64,000 bases of DNA from Pyxidicoccus caerfyrddinensis. GTDB taxonomy: Bacteria; Myxococcota; Myxococcia; Myxococcales; Myxococcaceae. Under the pieces are notes generated by a model. That model had not been told where the DNA came from, did not search any database, and was given only the letters and a program-made list of their open reading frames with translations. A program made the position numbers and the translations under genes. Of this stretch, positions 17,378-26,845 are shown piece by piece. The stretch is from contig NZ_JAAIYA010000025.1 of assembly GCF_010894405.1 (NCBI RefSeq), forward strand, positions 62,001 through 126,000, in the 5' to 3' direction. How positions within the stretch are numbered: the stretch's first letter is position 1; the number at the start of each line of letters is the position of its first letter.

Positions 17378-19663
17378 CTACTTCTTCCGGCGAACCCGGC
17401 GCATCAGCGCGAGGGCGGCGAGCCCCAGCGCATTGAAGCCCGCGGCGCCCGAGCCGCTGCAGCCGCAGCTCTCCGACTCGTCGTCGGGCATCGGCGCGGG
17501 GGTGGCCGCCGCATCGACGTGCACCGACGCGGCCCGTTCCGCGCTCTGGCCGGCGGAGTCCGTCACCTTCATCGCCACGGCGAAGTCGCCCGTGGCGGTG
17601 GGCGTGCCGGAGAAGACGTAGGCGTCTCCCCGCTGCGCGCCCGTCACGCCCGCGGGCAGCGAGCCGGTGTGGCTCCACACGAAGGGCGCGCGGCCACCCT
17701 GGGTGACGAAGGCCGCCTCGTAGGCGCTGCCCTGCGTCGCCTTCGGCGGCTCGGCGGCCGCGATGCCCAGCACCGGGACGACCTCCAGGCTGTAGGCGTG
17801 CGACGTCTGCGTGCCACGCACGTCCCGGGCCTTCACGGTGAGGGCCGAGGTGCCGACCGCCGTGGGCGTGCCGGAGATGGCGCCGGCCGTGAAGCCCAGC
17901 CCCGCCGGCAGCGTGCCCTCCAGCGAGAGCGCCGTGCCTCCGCCGCCGCCGCTCGTCTCCACGGACGCGCTGTAGGCCTTGCCCACCACGGCGTACGGCA
18001 GCGCCTCGGTGACGAACGCGGGGCCCGCCCAGGCCCGGCGGTTGGCCATCATCGAGAGGCTCTTGCTCACCGCCACCACCGTGCGCTCACCGGTGGCGAA
18101 GGAGCCGGACGCGAAGTCGCTCGCGGCACCCGTGACGTACGACGTCCAGGTCCGGCCATCCGCCGACGCGCGCAGCTCCAATTGCGGCAGCATGGTCAGC
18201 GTCGCCAGCTCGAGCCGCGACGTGGTGACCACGAAGGTGTCGTCCACGAAAGCGACGACGGGGTCCTGCGGCAGCTCGGTGCCCGCCGGCAGCACGCCCT
18301 GCACCTGCTGCCACGTCGTCCCGCGGTCCTCGGACATGAAGAGGATGCCGGACGGCTCCGTCGGAGGTGGCACGCCGCCGTCCGAGGTCTCCGTGGGGTC
18401 CGTCTCGGGCGGGTTCTTCCACGTGTAGGCGATGAGGCGGCCGTTGCCGGAGACGAGCTCGCGCACCTCACGGCCCGCGAACGCCTCCACCTGCAGCGTG
18501 TCCCAGCCGGAGCCGTCCGTGCGGGAGCGCAGCACGAGGCTGCCGGCGGAGAGGTCCCCATTCTCGGGCTGCCCCATGGCGAAGAAGGTGTCCTGCCCGG
18601 CGACCACCTTCACCAGGACGTTCTCCGTGGTGGCGCTCTGGTCCGTCCACGTGGTGCCGTCGCTGGAGACGGCGATGAGGCCCTTCGCGCCCGTGGCCAC
18701 CAGGCGGGTGCCATTGGAAGCCAGGGCCACGAAGTTGCGGCCAGCCTCCGCGCCCTCGGGCACGGGGTCGCGGTACGCCACGGCCCAGGTGTGCGCGTTA
18801 TCGGAGGACGCAACGACGGCCCCGCCCGACATCGCGAACCACCGACCCTGGACGAAGACCGGCTGCGCCACGCTGATGGCCGTCTCCACGTCATCCTGCA
18901 TCGTCGGCGAGAAGGCCGCCCACTCGGCGCCGTCAGCGGAGCCGAACAGCCTTCCCTCGGGGGCAACGGCCAGGAAGTGGCCGTTGCCGTACGTCGCGCT
19001 CGCCGCCTGGGCCGCGGGGCCCGTGGGGCCGAAGGACGTGGCCTTCCAGTGGTCGAACGTGGTGACCGGCGACACATTCACGTGGAGCAGCCGCTCCAGC
19101 CGTCCCGAGAACTCGGTGGCCTGGTAGGTGGTGGGCGTCTCGCCCGCGTCCGCTTCTTCGGCGAGCTCGGGCGTGGGCTCACCGCCATCGGTCTCCGGCG
19201 GCTTCACCCGGCGGAAGCCCGTGAGGTACGTCACGCGGTAGGCGCCCTGGGCCACCTGGGGGACCGACAGCTGGAGGTGCGCGAAGCCGCGCGTCTCCAC
19301 CTGCCCGTCGACGGTGACGCGCTCGGAGGTGAGGCAGTGCCAGGCGGCGCCCGCCGTGGCGAAGGCCGTCTGGGCTTCGGCCGTCACTTCCGTGTCCGCC
19401 ACGCCGCGGACTCCGTCCTGCTCCTTGTACGTATAGGTGCCTTCGGGCGCGGCCCAGCCCTCGGGCAGGCCGACGCAGGCCACCAGCTTCCCGTCGCTCG
19501 TCGTGCCCGAGCCCGCGGCGAAGGCCACCTGCAGGTCCAGCGGGACGGTCGTCCCAGGGGTGACCTTCTCGTCATGGCCGACAAAGGAAGCCGACTGACA
19601 ACCACTCACCAGCCACAGCGTGGCCCCCACCAGGGCGCGCCGGGCACCGATACGCTTGAACAC
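17378..19663 (-). CDS. Surface lipoprotein with Ig-like repeats and MYXO-CTERM tail
   Basis: A 761-residue surface protein. The N-terminus has a signal peptide with lipobox LVSGC. The central part (about 200-540) has repeated short beta-like segments such as AVSSDGTTWTDQ and MSEDRGTTWQQV, similar to sialidase/BNR-type propeller repeats. Residues about 555-720 hold two putative-Ig (He_PIG) repeats with LPAGLGFTAGAISGTPTAVG and a later SGTPTATGDF. The C-terminus is CGCSGSG, a hydrophobic stretch and RRVRRKK, which fits the MYXO-CTERM sorting signal handled by myxosortase. Having both a lipobox and this tail is unusual. The gene has its own terminator downstream. Confidence 0.88.
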   Translation of the reverse strand: MFKRIGARRALVGATLWLVSGCQSASFVGHDEKVTPGTTVPLDLQVAFAAGSGTTSDGKLVACVGLPEGWAAPEGTYTYKEQDGVRGVADTEVTAEAQTAFATAGAAWHCLTSERVTVDGQVETRGFAHLQLSVPQVAQGAYRVTYLTGFRRVKPPETDGGEPTPELAEEADAGETPTTYQATEFSGRLERLLHVNVSPVTTFDHWKATSFGPTGPAAQAASATYGNGHFLAVAPEGRLFGSADGAEWAAFSPTMQDDVETAISVAQPVFVQGRWFAMSGGAVVASSDNAHTWAVAYRDPVPEGAEAGRNFVALASNGTRLVATGAKGLIAVSSDGTTWTDQSATTENVLVKVVAGQDTFFAMGQPENGDLSAGSLVLRSRTDGSGWDTLQVEAFAGREVRELVSGNGRLIAYTWKNPPETDPTETSDGGVPPPTEPSGILFMSEDRGTTWQQVQGVLPAGTELPQDPVVAFVDDTFVVTTSRLELATLTMLPQLELRASADGRTWTSYVTGAASDFASGSFATGERTVVAVSKSLSMMANRRAWAGPAFVTEALPYAVVGKAYSASVETSGGGGGTALSLEGTLPAGLGFTAGAISGTPTAVGTSALTVKARDVRGTQTSHAYSLEVVPVLGIAAAEPPKATQGSAYEAAFVTQGGRAPFVWSHTGSLPAGVTGAQRGDAYVFSGTPTATGDFAVAMKVTDSAGQSAERAASVHVDAAATPAPMPDDESESCGCSGSGAAGFNALGLAALALMRRVRRKK

Positions 19664-19763
19664 TTGAAGAACGTCCTCTCGGAGAACTGCCGCGAGAACT
19701 GTCTAGAGTTTGACGAGCCCAGTCAAATCCAGTGAAATTGGAATAGCTTCCCTGCTTGCCGCG

Positions 19764-20723
19764 TCACGCCTGAGCGGCGGGGCGTGCCTCGGAGAAGGCC
19801 AGGGGCGGGAGCGCGTCCGGCCGGTCCCACAGGGGAAAGTGGCTGCAGCCCTCCAGCGGAACCACCCGCAGCCGCGGCCCGGCGCGCTGGGCGCTCTCCA
19901 TCATGGAGTGGGTGTCGAGGACGCGGTCCTTCCCGGGGACGAGCACCGTGCCGCGCTGGACGTACTGGTAGAGCGAGGCGTCGCGCTCATGCATCCAGTC
20001 ATCAATCCCTTGCAGGTTGGAGACCATGGTGGCGACGCGCCTGGGATTGAAGGGGAAGGCCATGATGAGCTCGCGCTTGCGAGCATTTTCCAGCGGGCCC
20101 CACGCGCCGCGGTTGCGCTGGGAGATGGGCTCGCGGCGCCACAGCGGTACGAGGAAGGACAGGAGCCAGAGCTGCACGGCCGTGCTGCTCGTGTAGGGAC
20201 GGGCCTGGGGAAGGACGGGGGCCTCCAGCACCACCTCCACGTGCTGGAACAACTCCGGCCGCATCCGGGCGGCCTCCAGAACGACGGCACCGCCGCGCGA
20301 GTGGCCATGGACGCGGATGCTGTCCGTGCGGGGCAGGTGCTCCAGGGCCTGGATGAGGACGGCGGCGTCGTAGGGGATGGAGCCCTCTGGCTCCGTGGGC
20401 ACCTTCACCCAGGGGGCGGACCGGAAGCGCGGGCCGGTAATGGGCACGTGGTAATCGCAGCTCGTCAGCAGGATGAGCTGGAGGCGCGAGTCACGGTAGT
20501 AGTCCGTGAAGTAGCGCATGTCGGCGACGAAGCCGTGCATGCAGATGACGGTGGCGCGCGGGTCGTCGCTCCGGCGCTCGGCGATGGCCGCCTTGCCCAC
20601 CCGGTAGACGTCGCCGTCGAAGGGCTCGCTCTTGCACGGGGCGCACTCGCGGTGCAGCAGCCACTGCCTCAGCACGAGCACGAGCGCGACGAAGGCGACG
20701 AGGAGTCCAAGGGCCAGGTACAT
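19764..20723 (-). CDS. Membrane-anchored alpha/beta hydrolase
   Basis: A 319-residue alpha/beta hydrolase with one N-terminal membrane segment (residues 2-23). Catalytic residues are Ser142 in the nucleophile elbow GHSRGG, an Asp probably in GKDRVLD, and His in GCSHFPLWD near residue 299. MHGF forms the oxyanion region. It starts 17 bases after the acyl-CoA dehydrogenase stop with a GGAGAAACC ribosome site, so it is the last gene of the IclR arm of the catabolic island. It could open an ester or lactone that feeds the pathway; this is inference. Confidence 0.88.
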   Translation of the reverse strand: MYLALGLLVAFVALVLVLRQWLLHRECAPCKSEPFDGDVYRVGKAAIAERRSDDPRATVICMHGFVADMRYFTDYYRDSRLQLILLTSCDYHVPITGPRFRSAPWVKVPTEPEGSIPYDAAVLIQALEHLPRTDSIRVHGHSRGGAVVLEAARMRPELFQHVEVVLEAPVLPQARPYTSSTAVQLWLLSFLVPLWRREPISQRNRGAWGPLENARKRELIMAFPFNPRRVATMVSNLQGIDDWMHERDASLYQYVQRGTVLVPGKDRVLDTHSMMESAQRAGPRLRVVPLEGCSHFPLWDRPDALPPLAFSEARPAAQA

Positions 20724-20740
20724 GGTTTCTCCGGGGAGGC

Positions 20741-21892
20741 TCAGGCGTACTCGCGCATCATGTTGCGCGCGATGACGAGTTGCTGAATCTGACTGGTGCC
20801 CTCGTAGAGGCGGAACAGGCGCACGTCGCGGTAGAAGCGCTCGATGCCGTAGTCGGCGATGTAGCCGGCCCCGCCGAAAATCTGCACCGCGCGGTCCGCG
20901 ACGCGGCCCACCATCTCACTGGCGAACAGCTTGCAGCAGGAGGCCTCGGTGCTGACGTTCTGCCCGTCGTCGCGCCTGCGGGCCGCGTCCAGCACCATGC
21001 AGCGGGCGGCATAGGCCTCGGTGCGGCTGTCGGCCAGCATGGCCTGGATGAGCTGGAACTCGGCAATCGGCTTGCCGAACTGCTGCCGCTCCATGGCGTA
21101 GCGCAGGCTCTCGCGGATGAGGCGCTCGGCGACGCCGACACAGACGGCGGCGATGTGGAGCCGGCCGCGGTCCAACACCTTCATCGCCGTCTTGAATCCC
21201 TGGCCCTCGCGGCCGCCTAGCAGCTGGGAGGCGGGCACGCGGCAGTCCTCGAACAGGACGTCCGCGGTGTGCGTGCCCTTCTGGCCCATCTTCCTGTCGT
21301 GCGGGCCGATGTGCAGGCCCGGCGTGCCCGCCTCCACGAGGAAGGCGGAGATGCCGCCCGCGCCCTTGTCCTCGGAGTTGGTGCGCGCCATCACCGTGAA
21401 GAGCCCGGCCTCGGGCGCGTTGGTGATGAAGCGCTTGGTGCCGTTGAGCACGTAGACGTCGCCGTCGAGGCGCGCGCTGGTGCTCAGCGCGGAGGCATCC
21501 GAGCCGGCGTTGGGCTCGGTGAGCGCGAAGGCGCCGACGATGTCTCCCGAGGCCAGCCGGGGCAGGTACTTCTTCTTCTGCTCCTCGGTGCCGTCCAGGA
21601 CGATGCCCTGCGAGCCGATGCCGTTGTTGGTGCCGATGAGCGAGCGGAACGCGGGCGACGTCTGCCCGAGCACGAAGGCCACCTGCACCTCCTGGCTCAT
21701 GTTCAGCCCGATGCCGCCGTACTCCACCGGCGTGGAGAGGCCGAACAGGCCCAGCCCGCGCATCTCCGCCACCAGCTCTGGAGGAATTGCGTCCTCGTCC
21801 GCGACGCGGTGCTCGTTGGGCACCAGCCGCTCCTTGACGAAGCGGTCCAGCGTGGAGAGGAGCTGGGCCAGGGTGTCATCATCACAGGCCAT
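20741..21892 (-). CDS. Acyl-CoA dehydrogenase
   Basis: A 383-residue FAD enzyme that introduces the 2,3 double bond into an acyl-CoA thioester. Family motifs are FALTEPNAGSDA (flavin and substrate binding), QFGKPIAEFQLIQ and the catalytic Glu in RLYEGTSQIQ near the C-terminus. It starts 15 bases after the IclR gene with an AGAGGT ribosome site. In context it could oxidise an adipyl-CoA-like dicarboxylyl thioester (inference); chain-length specificity cannot be read from sequence. Confidence 0.93.
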   Translation of the reverse strand: MACDDDTLAQLLSTLDRFVKERLVPNEHRVADEDAIPPELVAEMRGLGLFGLSTPVEYGGIGLNMSQEVQVAFVLGQTSPAFRSLIGTNNGIGSQGIVLDGTEEQKKKYLPRLASGDIVGAFALTEPNAGSDASALSTSARLDGDVYVLNGTKRFITNAPEAGLFTVMARTNSEDKGAGGISAFLVEAGTPGLHIGPHDRKMGQKGTHTADVLFEDCRVPASQLLGGREGQGFKTAMKVLDRGRLHIAAVCVGVAERLIRESLRYAMERQQFGKPIAEFQLIQAMLADSRTEAYAARCMVLDAARRRDDGQNVSTEASCCKLFASEMVGRVADRAVQIFGGAGYIADYGIERFYRDVRLFRLYEGTSQIQQLVIARNMMREYA

Positions 21893-21907
21893 GAAGGGTG
21901 TACCTCT

Positions 21908-22768
21908 TCAGCGGCGCAGCATGGCCGCTTCGACGTTGCGAACCAGGTTGACGAGGCGGGGGCCCAAGTCCAGCAGCAGCCGTTGGCGCGGCATCAGGAA
22001 GGACGGGCCGCCACAGTTGAAGGCGAGGATGCCGCCGCCGTCCGGGACGATGAAGGGCACGCCCACCGCATTGACGTCGCGGTCCCAGTCTCCGGTGGAG
22101 AGGGTGAAGCCGTGCGTCTGGTAGTCCGAGAGGGCCTGCTCGATTCCCTCGCGCATGCGGGGCCACCTGTCGCCCTCGCGCTTTGCCATGTGGTCCATGA
22201 AGTAGTTGCGCTCCGGCGCGGGCAGCGCGGCGAGCAGCGCCCGCCCCATGGCCGTGGTGGCCAGCGGCAGCCGTGAGCCGATGTCCAGCCGCAGCGTCAC
22301 CGCGGCGGTGGAGCGGCAGTGCTCGACATAGACGACGTTGAGCCTGTCGCGGCTGCCCAGCGACACCGGGACGTTGGCGTAGTCCGCCAGCTCCTGCATC
22401 AGCGGCCGCGCCACGTCGCGCACGCCCATGTTGGAGAGCGCCGCGAAGCCGAGCGCCAGCACCCGCGTGCCGAGCTGGTACTTCCCCATCCGCTCCGAAT
22501 ACGTGAGGTAGCCCAGCCGCGTCAGCGTGTGCGTCAGTCGGGAGATGGTCGGCTTGGGCAGGCCCGTGCTCGCCGCCAGCTCCTGGTTGCCCAACATCGG
22601 CCGCTGCGGCGTGAAGGCCCGCAGGATTTCCAGCCCGCGCGCCAGCGCAGTCACGAACTGCCGGTCCTTGGCCTCCTCCTCGCCGCTGTCGCCGAGCAAC
22701 TCCAGCGACTCCATGGAGGTGATGCCGGTGTCATTCGTGGGCGCGGAGTGGCCAGGGGAACGAGACAT
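21908..22768 (-). CDS. IclR-family transcriptional regulator
   Basis: A 286-residue regulator. After about 35 variable residues comes the winged-helix domain (ALARGLEILRAF, with recognition helix LPKPTISRLTHTLTRLGYL). The effector-binding IclR domain (about 110-280) follows, with LPLATTAMGRALLAAL and VGVPFIVPDGG. It heads the minus-strand arm and faces the dehydrogenase operon across a palindrome at 22843-22861. It probably controls both arms in response to a pathway acid; the sign of regulation cannot be told. Confidence 0.93.
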   Translation of the reverse strand: MSRSPGHSAPTNDTGITSMESLELLGDSGEEEAKDRQFVTALARGLEILRAFTPQRPMLGNQELAASTGLPKPTISRLTHTLTRLGYLTYSERMGKYQLGTRVLALGFAALSNMGVRDVARPLMQELADYANVPVSLGSRDRLNVVYVEHCRSTAAVTLRLDIGSRLPLATTAMGRALLAALPAPERNYFMDHMAKREGDRWPRMREGIEQALSDYQTHGFTLSTGDWDRDVNAVGVPFIVPDGGGILAFNCGGPSFLMPRQRLLLDLGPRLVNLVRNVEAAMLRR

Positions 22769-22829
22769 GGCGGTCCTGGAAAGAGTGGGATTGCAAGGAC
22801 CATAAACAGTCGGTAGATAGGGGTCAAGG

Positions 22830-22861
22830 TTTTGCGAAACTCAATTTCGCTGTGCGAAATT
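22830..22861. promoter_or_regulatory. Probable IclR operator
   Basis: A perfect palindrome of 8-bp arms AATTTCGC and GCGAAATT around a 3-base spacer lies at 22843-22861. A third half site, GCGAAA, lies at 22834-22839. The A/T-rich stretch stands out in this GC-rich genome and sits in the 148-base divergent gap between the IclR gene and the plus-strand catabolic operon, where such regulators normally bind. Confidence 0.7.
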
Positions 22862-22916
22862 AGGGAAAACGCGACAGGACCACGGTCGCGAAAGCCCACT
22901 GGGAGGGACGCTGACG

Positions 22917-24440
22917 ATGCTGGACGCCAATCAGCCCGGGCTCGTGCTCGGAGTCGTGGGCACGGGCACCATGGGCCGGGGCATTGCGCAGCTCGCGGCG
23001 CAGGCGGGAGTCACCGTGCGCCTGTTCGACGCCCGTCCCCAGGCCGCGGAAGAGGCGCGCGCCAATGTCGGGGCGATGCTGGACTCGCTGGCGGCGAAGG
23101 GACGCATCTCCGTGGAGGAGGCCCGCGCCGCGACGCTGGGCCTTCATCCCCTTCGCACGGAGGCGGAGCTCGCCGGCTGCCACGTGGTGGTGGAGGCCAT
23201 CGTCGAGGAGCTCCAGGCGAAGCGCGCTCTCTTCACGCGGCTGGAGGAAATCGTCGGGCCGGACTGCCTGCTGGCCACCAACACCTCGTCGTTGTCGGTG
23301 ACGGCCATTGCCGCCGCGTGTGAGCGCCCAGGCCGCGTCGGTGGGTTCCACTTCTTCAACCCGGTGCCGCTGATGAAAGTGGTGGAGGTCATCGACGGCG
23401 CGCGCACGGAGCCGTGGGTGTCTGCCGCGCTCGTCGCGCTCGCGAAGCGCATGGGCCACCGCCCGGTGCGCGCGGCGGACACTCCGGGCTTCATCGTCAA
23501 CCACGCGGGCCGGGGCTTCGGCACGGAGGCGCTGCGCATCCTCCAGGAGGGCATCGCCTCCTTCGACGAGGTGGACCGAATCCTCCGCGAGGCCGCGGGC
23601 TTCCGCATGGGCCCCTTCGAGCTGCTCGACCTCACCGGGCTGGACGTCTCGCATCCGGTGATGGAGTCCGTCTACGAGCAGTTCTACCAGGAGCCCCGCT
23701 TCCGCCCGTCGTACCTCTTGCGGCAGCGTCTGGCCGCGGGACTGCTCGGGCGCAAGTCGGGGCAGGGCTTCTACTCGCACGAGGGCGGCAAGCAGCAGTC
23801 CGTGCCGGTCCCGGCCGTTCCCCAGGGAGCGCGCCGCCCGGTGTGGCTTGACGCCGACGAGCCGGCCTGGCGAGACGCGCTGCGGAACGTGGTGACGGCC
23901 GCGAGCTGGACGTGGGACGAGGGGCCGCGGCCGAGCCCGGAGTCGCTGTGCCTGGTGGCACCGCTGGGCCGCGATGCCACCACCACGGCGCTGGCGCTGG
24001 GCGTGAACCCGGAGCGCACGGTGGCGGTGGACCTGCTCTTCGGCCCGGAGCGCCGCCGCACGGCGATGACGACGCCGGTGACTCGGCCCGCGTTCCTGGA
24101 GTCGGCACTGGCGCTGCTCGCGGCGGACGGCACGGCGGTGTCTCGCATCCACGACAGCCCGGGCTTCGTCGCCCAGCGCGTGCTGGCCACCATCGTCAAC
24201 ATCGCCTGTGACATCGCACAGCAGCGCATCGCCAGCCCGGAGGACATCGACGCCGCTGTCACGCTCGGCCTCGGCTACCCGCGAGGCCCGCTGGCCTGGG
24301 GTGACGCGCTGGGCCCGGGCCGCGTGCTGAAGGCGCTGGAGGCCCTGCACACCGCCACGGGAGACCCGCGCTACCGCGCCAGTCCGTGGCTCTCCCGCCG
24401 GGCGCGCCTCGGCGTGTCGCTGCTCACTCCGGAGGGATGA
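22917..24440 (+). CDS. 3-hydroxyacyl-CoA dehydrogenase, PaaH/PaaC (3-hydroxyadipyl-CoA) type
   Basis: NAD-dependent oxidation of a 3-hydroxyacyl-CoA to 3-oxoacyl-CoA. It has 507 residues, the long form with two C-terminal domains typical of PaaH/PaaC. It opens with the NAD-binding GVVGTGTMGRGIAQ; TNTSSLSVTAIA and GFHFFNPVPLMKVVEVI are the catalytic region. A second 3-hydroxyacyl-CoA dehydrogenase C-terminal-like domain covers about 395-500. The ribosome site GGGAGGGA precedes the ATG. It is the first gene of the plus-strand catabolic operon and overlaps or abuts the thiolase. The 3-hydroxyadipyl-CoA specificity is inferred from length and the neighbouring thiolase. Confidence 0.92.
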   Translation: MLDANQPGLVLGVVGTGTMGRGIAQLAAQAGVTVRLFDARPQAAEEARANVGAMLDSLAAKGRISVEEARAATLGLHPLRTEAELAGCHVVVEAIVEELQAKRALFTRLEEIVGPDCLLATNTSSLSVTAIAAACERPGRVGGFHFFNPVPLMKVVEVIDGARTEPWVSAALVALAKRMGHRPVRAADTPGFIVNHAGRGFGTEALRILQEGIASFDEVDRILREAAGFRMGPFELLDLTGLDVSHPVMESVYEQFYQEPRFRPSYLLRQRLAAGLLGRKSGQGFYSHEGGKQQSVPVPAVPQGARRPVWLDADEPAWRDALRNVVTAASWTWDEGPRPSPESLCLVAPLGRDATTTALALGVNPERTVAVDLLFGPERRRTAMTTPVTRPAFLESALALLAADGTAVSRIHDSPGFVAQRVLATIVNIACDIAQQRIASPEDIDAAVTLGLGYPRGPLAWGDALGPGRVLKALEALHTATGDPRYRASPWLSRRARLGVSLLTPEG

Positions 24441-24445
24441 ATCGC

Positions 24446-25642
24446 ATGATCGCCTATCTCTACGACGGACTGCGCACCCCGTTCGGCCGCCACGCCGGCG
24501 CGCTGGCCCCGGTGCGTCCCGATGACCTGCTCGCCGGCGTCATCCGGGCGCTGCTGGCCCGTGGTCCCTTCGAGACGCACGAGGTGGAGGACGTCGTCGT
24601 CGGCTGCACCAATCAGGCGGGCGAGGACAGCCGCAACGTGGCCCGGCACGCGGCGCTGCTCGCGGGACTGCCGATTGAAGTCGCGGGCCTCACTGTCAAC
24701 CGGCTGTGCGGCAGCGGCCTGGCCGCGGTGCTCGACGCGGCGCGCGCCGCCACGGCGGGGCAGGGCGAGCTGTTCGTCGCGGGCGGCGTGGAGAGCATGA
24801 GCCGCGCGCCCTTCGCCCTGGCCAAGGCCGAGTCCGCCTTCAGCCGCGACGCGCGCCTCTACGACACGACGATGGGCGCGCGCTTCCCCAACCCGCGCCT
24901 CGTTGCGGGCTTCGGCGACGACACCATGCCGGAGACGGCGGACAACATCGCGAGCGAGCTGGGCCTCGGCCGCGAGTCGAGCGACCGCTTCGCGCTGGCC
25001 TCGCAGCAGAAGTACGCCGCCGCGCTGAAGGCGGGCTTCTTCTCCGGGGAGCTGATGCCCGTGGAGCTTCCGGGCCGCAAGGGCGCCGTCACCACGGTGG
25101 TGGTGGACGAGCACCCGCGTCCGGACACCACGCTCGACAAGCTGGCCGCGCTGAAGCCGCTCGCGCCGGACGGCGTCGTCACCGCGGGCAACGCCTCGGG
25201 CATCAACGATGGGGCCGCGGCGCTGCTGGTGGGCACGTCAGGCGTGGGTGAGCGGGCCGGGTGCAAGCCGTTGGCGCGCATCGTCTCGGCGGCCGTGGCC
25301 GGGGTTCCGCCGCGCACCATGGGGCTGGGGCCGGTGCCCGCCTCGCGCAAGGCGCTGGAGCGGGCCGGGCTGTCGCTCGCGGACCTGGATGTCATCGAAA
25401 TCAACGAGGCCTTCGCCGTGCAGGTGCTGGGCTGCCTCAAGCTGCTGGAACTGGCCGAGGACGACAGCCGCGTGAATCCGAACGGCGGCGCCATCGCCAT
25501 CGGTCATCCGCTGGGCGCGTCGGGTGCGCGCCTGGCGCTGACAGCCGCGCGGCAGCTCCAGCTCGGCGGAGGGCGCTACGCGCTCGTCAGCATGTGCATC
25601 GGCGTGGGGCAGGGCATCGCCGCCATCCTGGAGAGGGTCTAA
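24446..25642 (+). CDS. Thiolase of the 3-oxoadipyl-CoA (PcaF/PaaJ) type
   Basis: A 398-residue thiolase. Catalytic Cys in NRLCGSGLAAV, His in GHPLGASGAR and Cys in SMCIGVGQG are all present. The segments CTNQAGEDSRNVARHAALLAG and ESMSRAPFALAKAESAFSR closely match PcaF/PaaJ beta-ketoadipyl-CoA thiolases as I remember them, suggesting cleavage of 3-oxoadipyl-CoA to succinyl-CoA and acetyl-CoA. The ATG at 24446 is chosen because GGAGGG is 9 bases upstream; an ATG at 24437 overlaps the previous stop but has no spacing to that site. Confidence 0.92.
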   Translation: MIAYLYDGLRTPFGRHAGALAPVRPDDLLAGVIRALLARGPFETHEVEDVVVGCTNQAGEDSRNVARHAALLAGLPIEVAGLTVNRLCGSGLAAVLDAARAATAGQGELFVAGGVESMSRAPFALAKAESAFSRDARLYDTTMGARFPNPRLVAGFGDDTMPETADNIASELGLGRESSDRFALASQQKYAAALKAGFFSGELMPVELPGRKGAVTTVVVDEHPRPDTTLDKLAALKPLAPDGVVTAGNASGINDGAAALLVGTSGVGERAGCKPLARIVSAAVAGVPPRTMGLGPVPASRKALERAGLSLADLDVIEINEAFAVQVLGCLKLLELAEDDSRVNPNGGAIAIGHPLGASGARLALTAARQLQLGGGRYALVSMCIGVGQGIAAILERV

Positions 25643-25647
25643 CACTC

Positions 25648-26829
25648 ATGAGTCAGCGCACGCCGTTCCGGTGGGAAGACCCGTTCCTCCTCGAAGAGGA
25701 GCTGAAGGAGGAGGAGCGGCTGCTCCGCGACACCGCGCATACCTACTGCCAGCGGCAGCTCATGCCGCGCGTCCTCGAGGCCAACCGCCACGAGGTGTTC
25801 CACCGCGAAATCATGAACGAGCTGGGCAGCCTCGGCCTGCTGGGCTCCACGCTCCCGCACGAGTATGGCGGGGCCGGAGTCTCCTACGTGGCCTATGGCC
25901 TGCTCGCGCGCGAGGTGGAGCGCGTGGACTCCGGTTACCGCTCCGCGATGAGCGTGCAGTCCTCGCTGGTGATGTATCCGATTCATGCCTACGGCTCGGA
26001 GGACCAGCGCCGGAAGTACCTGCCGGGGCTGGCGAAGGGCGAGCTCGTCGGCTGCTTCGGGTTGACGGAGCCGGACGCGGGCTCGGACCCGGGCGCCATG
26101 CGCAGCCGGGCCCGTAGGGCACCGGGGGGCTACCTCCTCTCCGGCACCAAACAGTGGATTACCAACTCGCCCATCGCGGACGTCTTCGTCGTCTGGGCGA
26201 AGGACGAGCAGGACGAGATTCGCGGCTTCGTGCTGGAGAAGGGCATGAAGGGGCTCACCGCGCCGAAGATCGAGGGCAAGTTCTCGCTGCGCGCCTCGGT
26301 GACGGGCGGCATCGCCATGGACGACGTCTTCGTCCCCGAGGAGAACCTGCTGGCCGGCGTGAAGGGACTGAAGGGCCCGTTCGGCTGCCTCAACAATGCG
26401 CGCTATGGCATCTCCTGGGGCGCCATGGGCGCGGCGGAGTTCTGCTGGCACACGGCGCGCGCGTACACGCTGGAGCGGCAGATGTTCGGCCGGCCCCTGG
26501 CCGCCACGCAGCTCATCCAGAAGAAGCTGGCGGACATGCAGACGGAAATCACGCTGGGGCTGACGGCGGCGCTCCGGCTGGGGCGGCTGAAGGACGCGGA
26601 GAAGGCCGCGCCGGAGGCCATCTCGCTGCTCAAGCGCAACAACTGCGGCAAGGCGCTGGATATCGCGCGCGTCGCCCGCGACATGCTCGGCGGCAACGGA
26701 ATCTCGGACGAGTACCACGTCATCCGGCACGTGATGAACCTGGAAGCGGTGAACACCTACGAGGGCACGCACGATGTCCACGCGCTCATCCTCGGGCGCG
26801 CGCAGACGGGCATCCAGGCCTTCAGCTGA
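25648..26829 (+). CDS. gcdH: Glutaryl-CoA dehydrogenase
   Basis: A decarboxylating acyl-CoA dehydrogenase that turns glutaryl-CoA into crotonyl-CoA. The 393-residue protein has the diagnostic GCDH stretches ERVDSGYRSAMSVQSSLVM, CFGLTEPDAGSDPGAM and RDMLGGNGISDEYHVIRH. The catalytic Glu lies in NTYEGTHDVHALILGRA. It starts 5 bases after the thiolase stop. Its presence beside 3-oxoadipyl-CoA-type enzymes suggests the island handles a C5 as well as a C6 dicarboxylate. Confidence 0.94.
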   Translation: MSQRTPFRWEDPFLLEEELKEEERLLRDTAHTYCQRQLMPRVLEANRHEVFHREIMNELGSLGLLGSTLPHEYGGAGVSYVAYGLLAREVERVDSGYRSAMSVQSSLVMYPIHAYGSEDQRRKYLPGLAKGELVGCFGLTEPDAGSDPGAMRSRARRAPGGYLLSGTKQWITNSPIADVFVVWAKDEQDEIRGFVLEKGMKGLTAPKIEGKFSLRASVTGGIAMDDVFVPEENLLAGVKGLKGPFGCLNNARYGISWGAMGAAEFCWHTARAYTLERQMFGRPLAATQLIQKKLADMQTEITLGLTAALRLGRLKDAEKAAPEAISLLKRNNCGKALDIARVARDMLGGNGISDEYHVIRHVMNLEAVNTYEGTHDVHALILGRAQTGIQAFS

Positions 26830-26845
26830 CCTGTGGGAGACAGCC

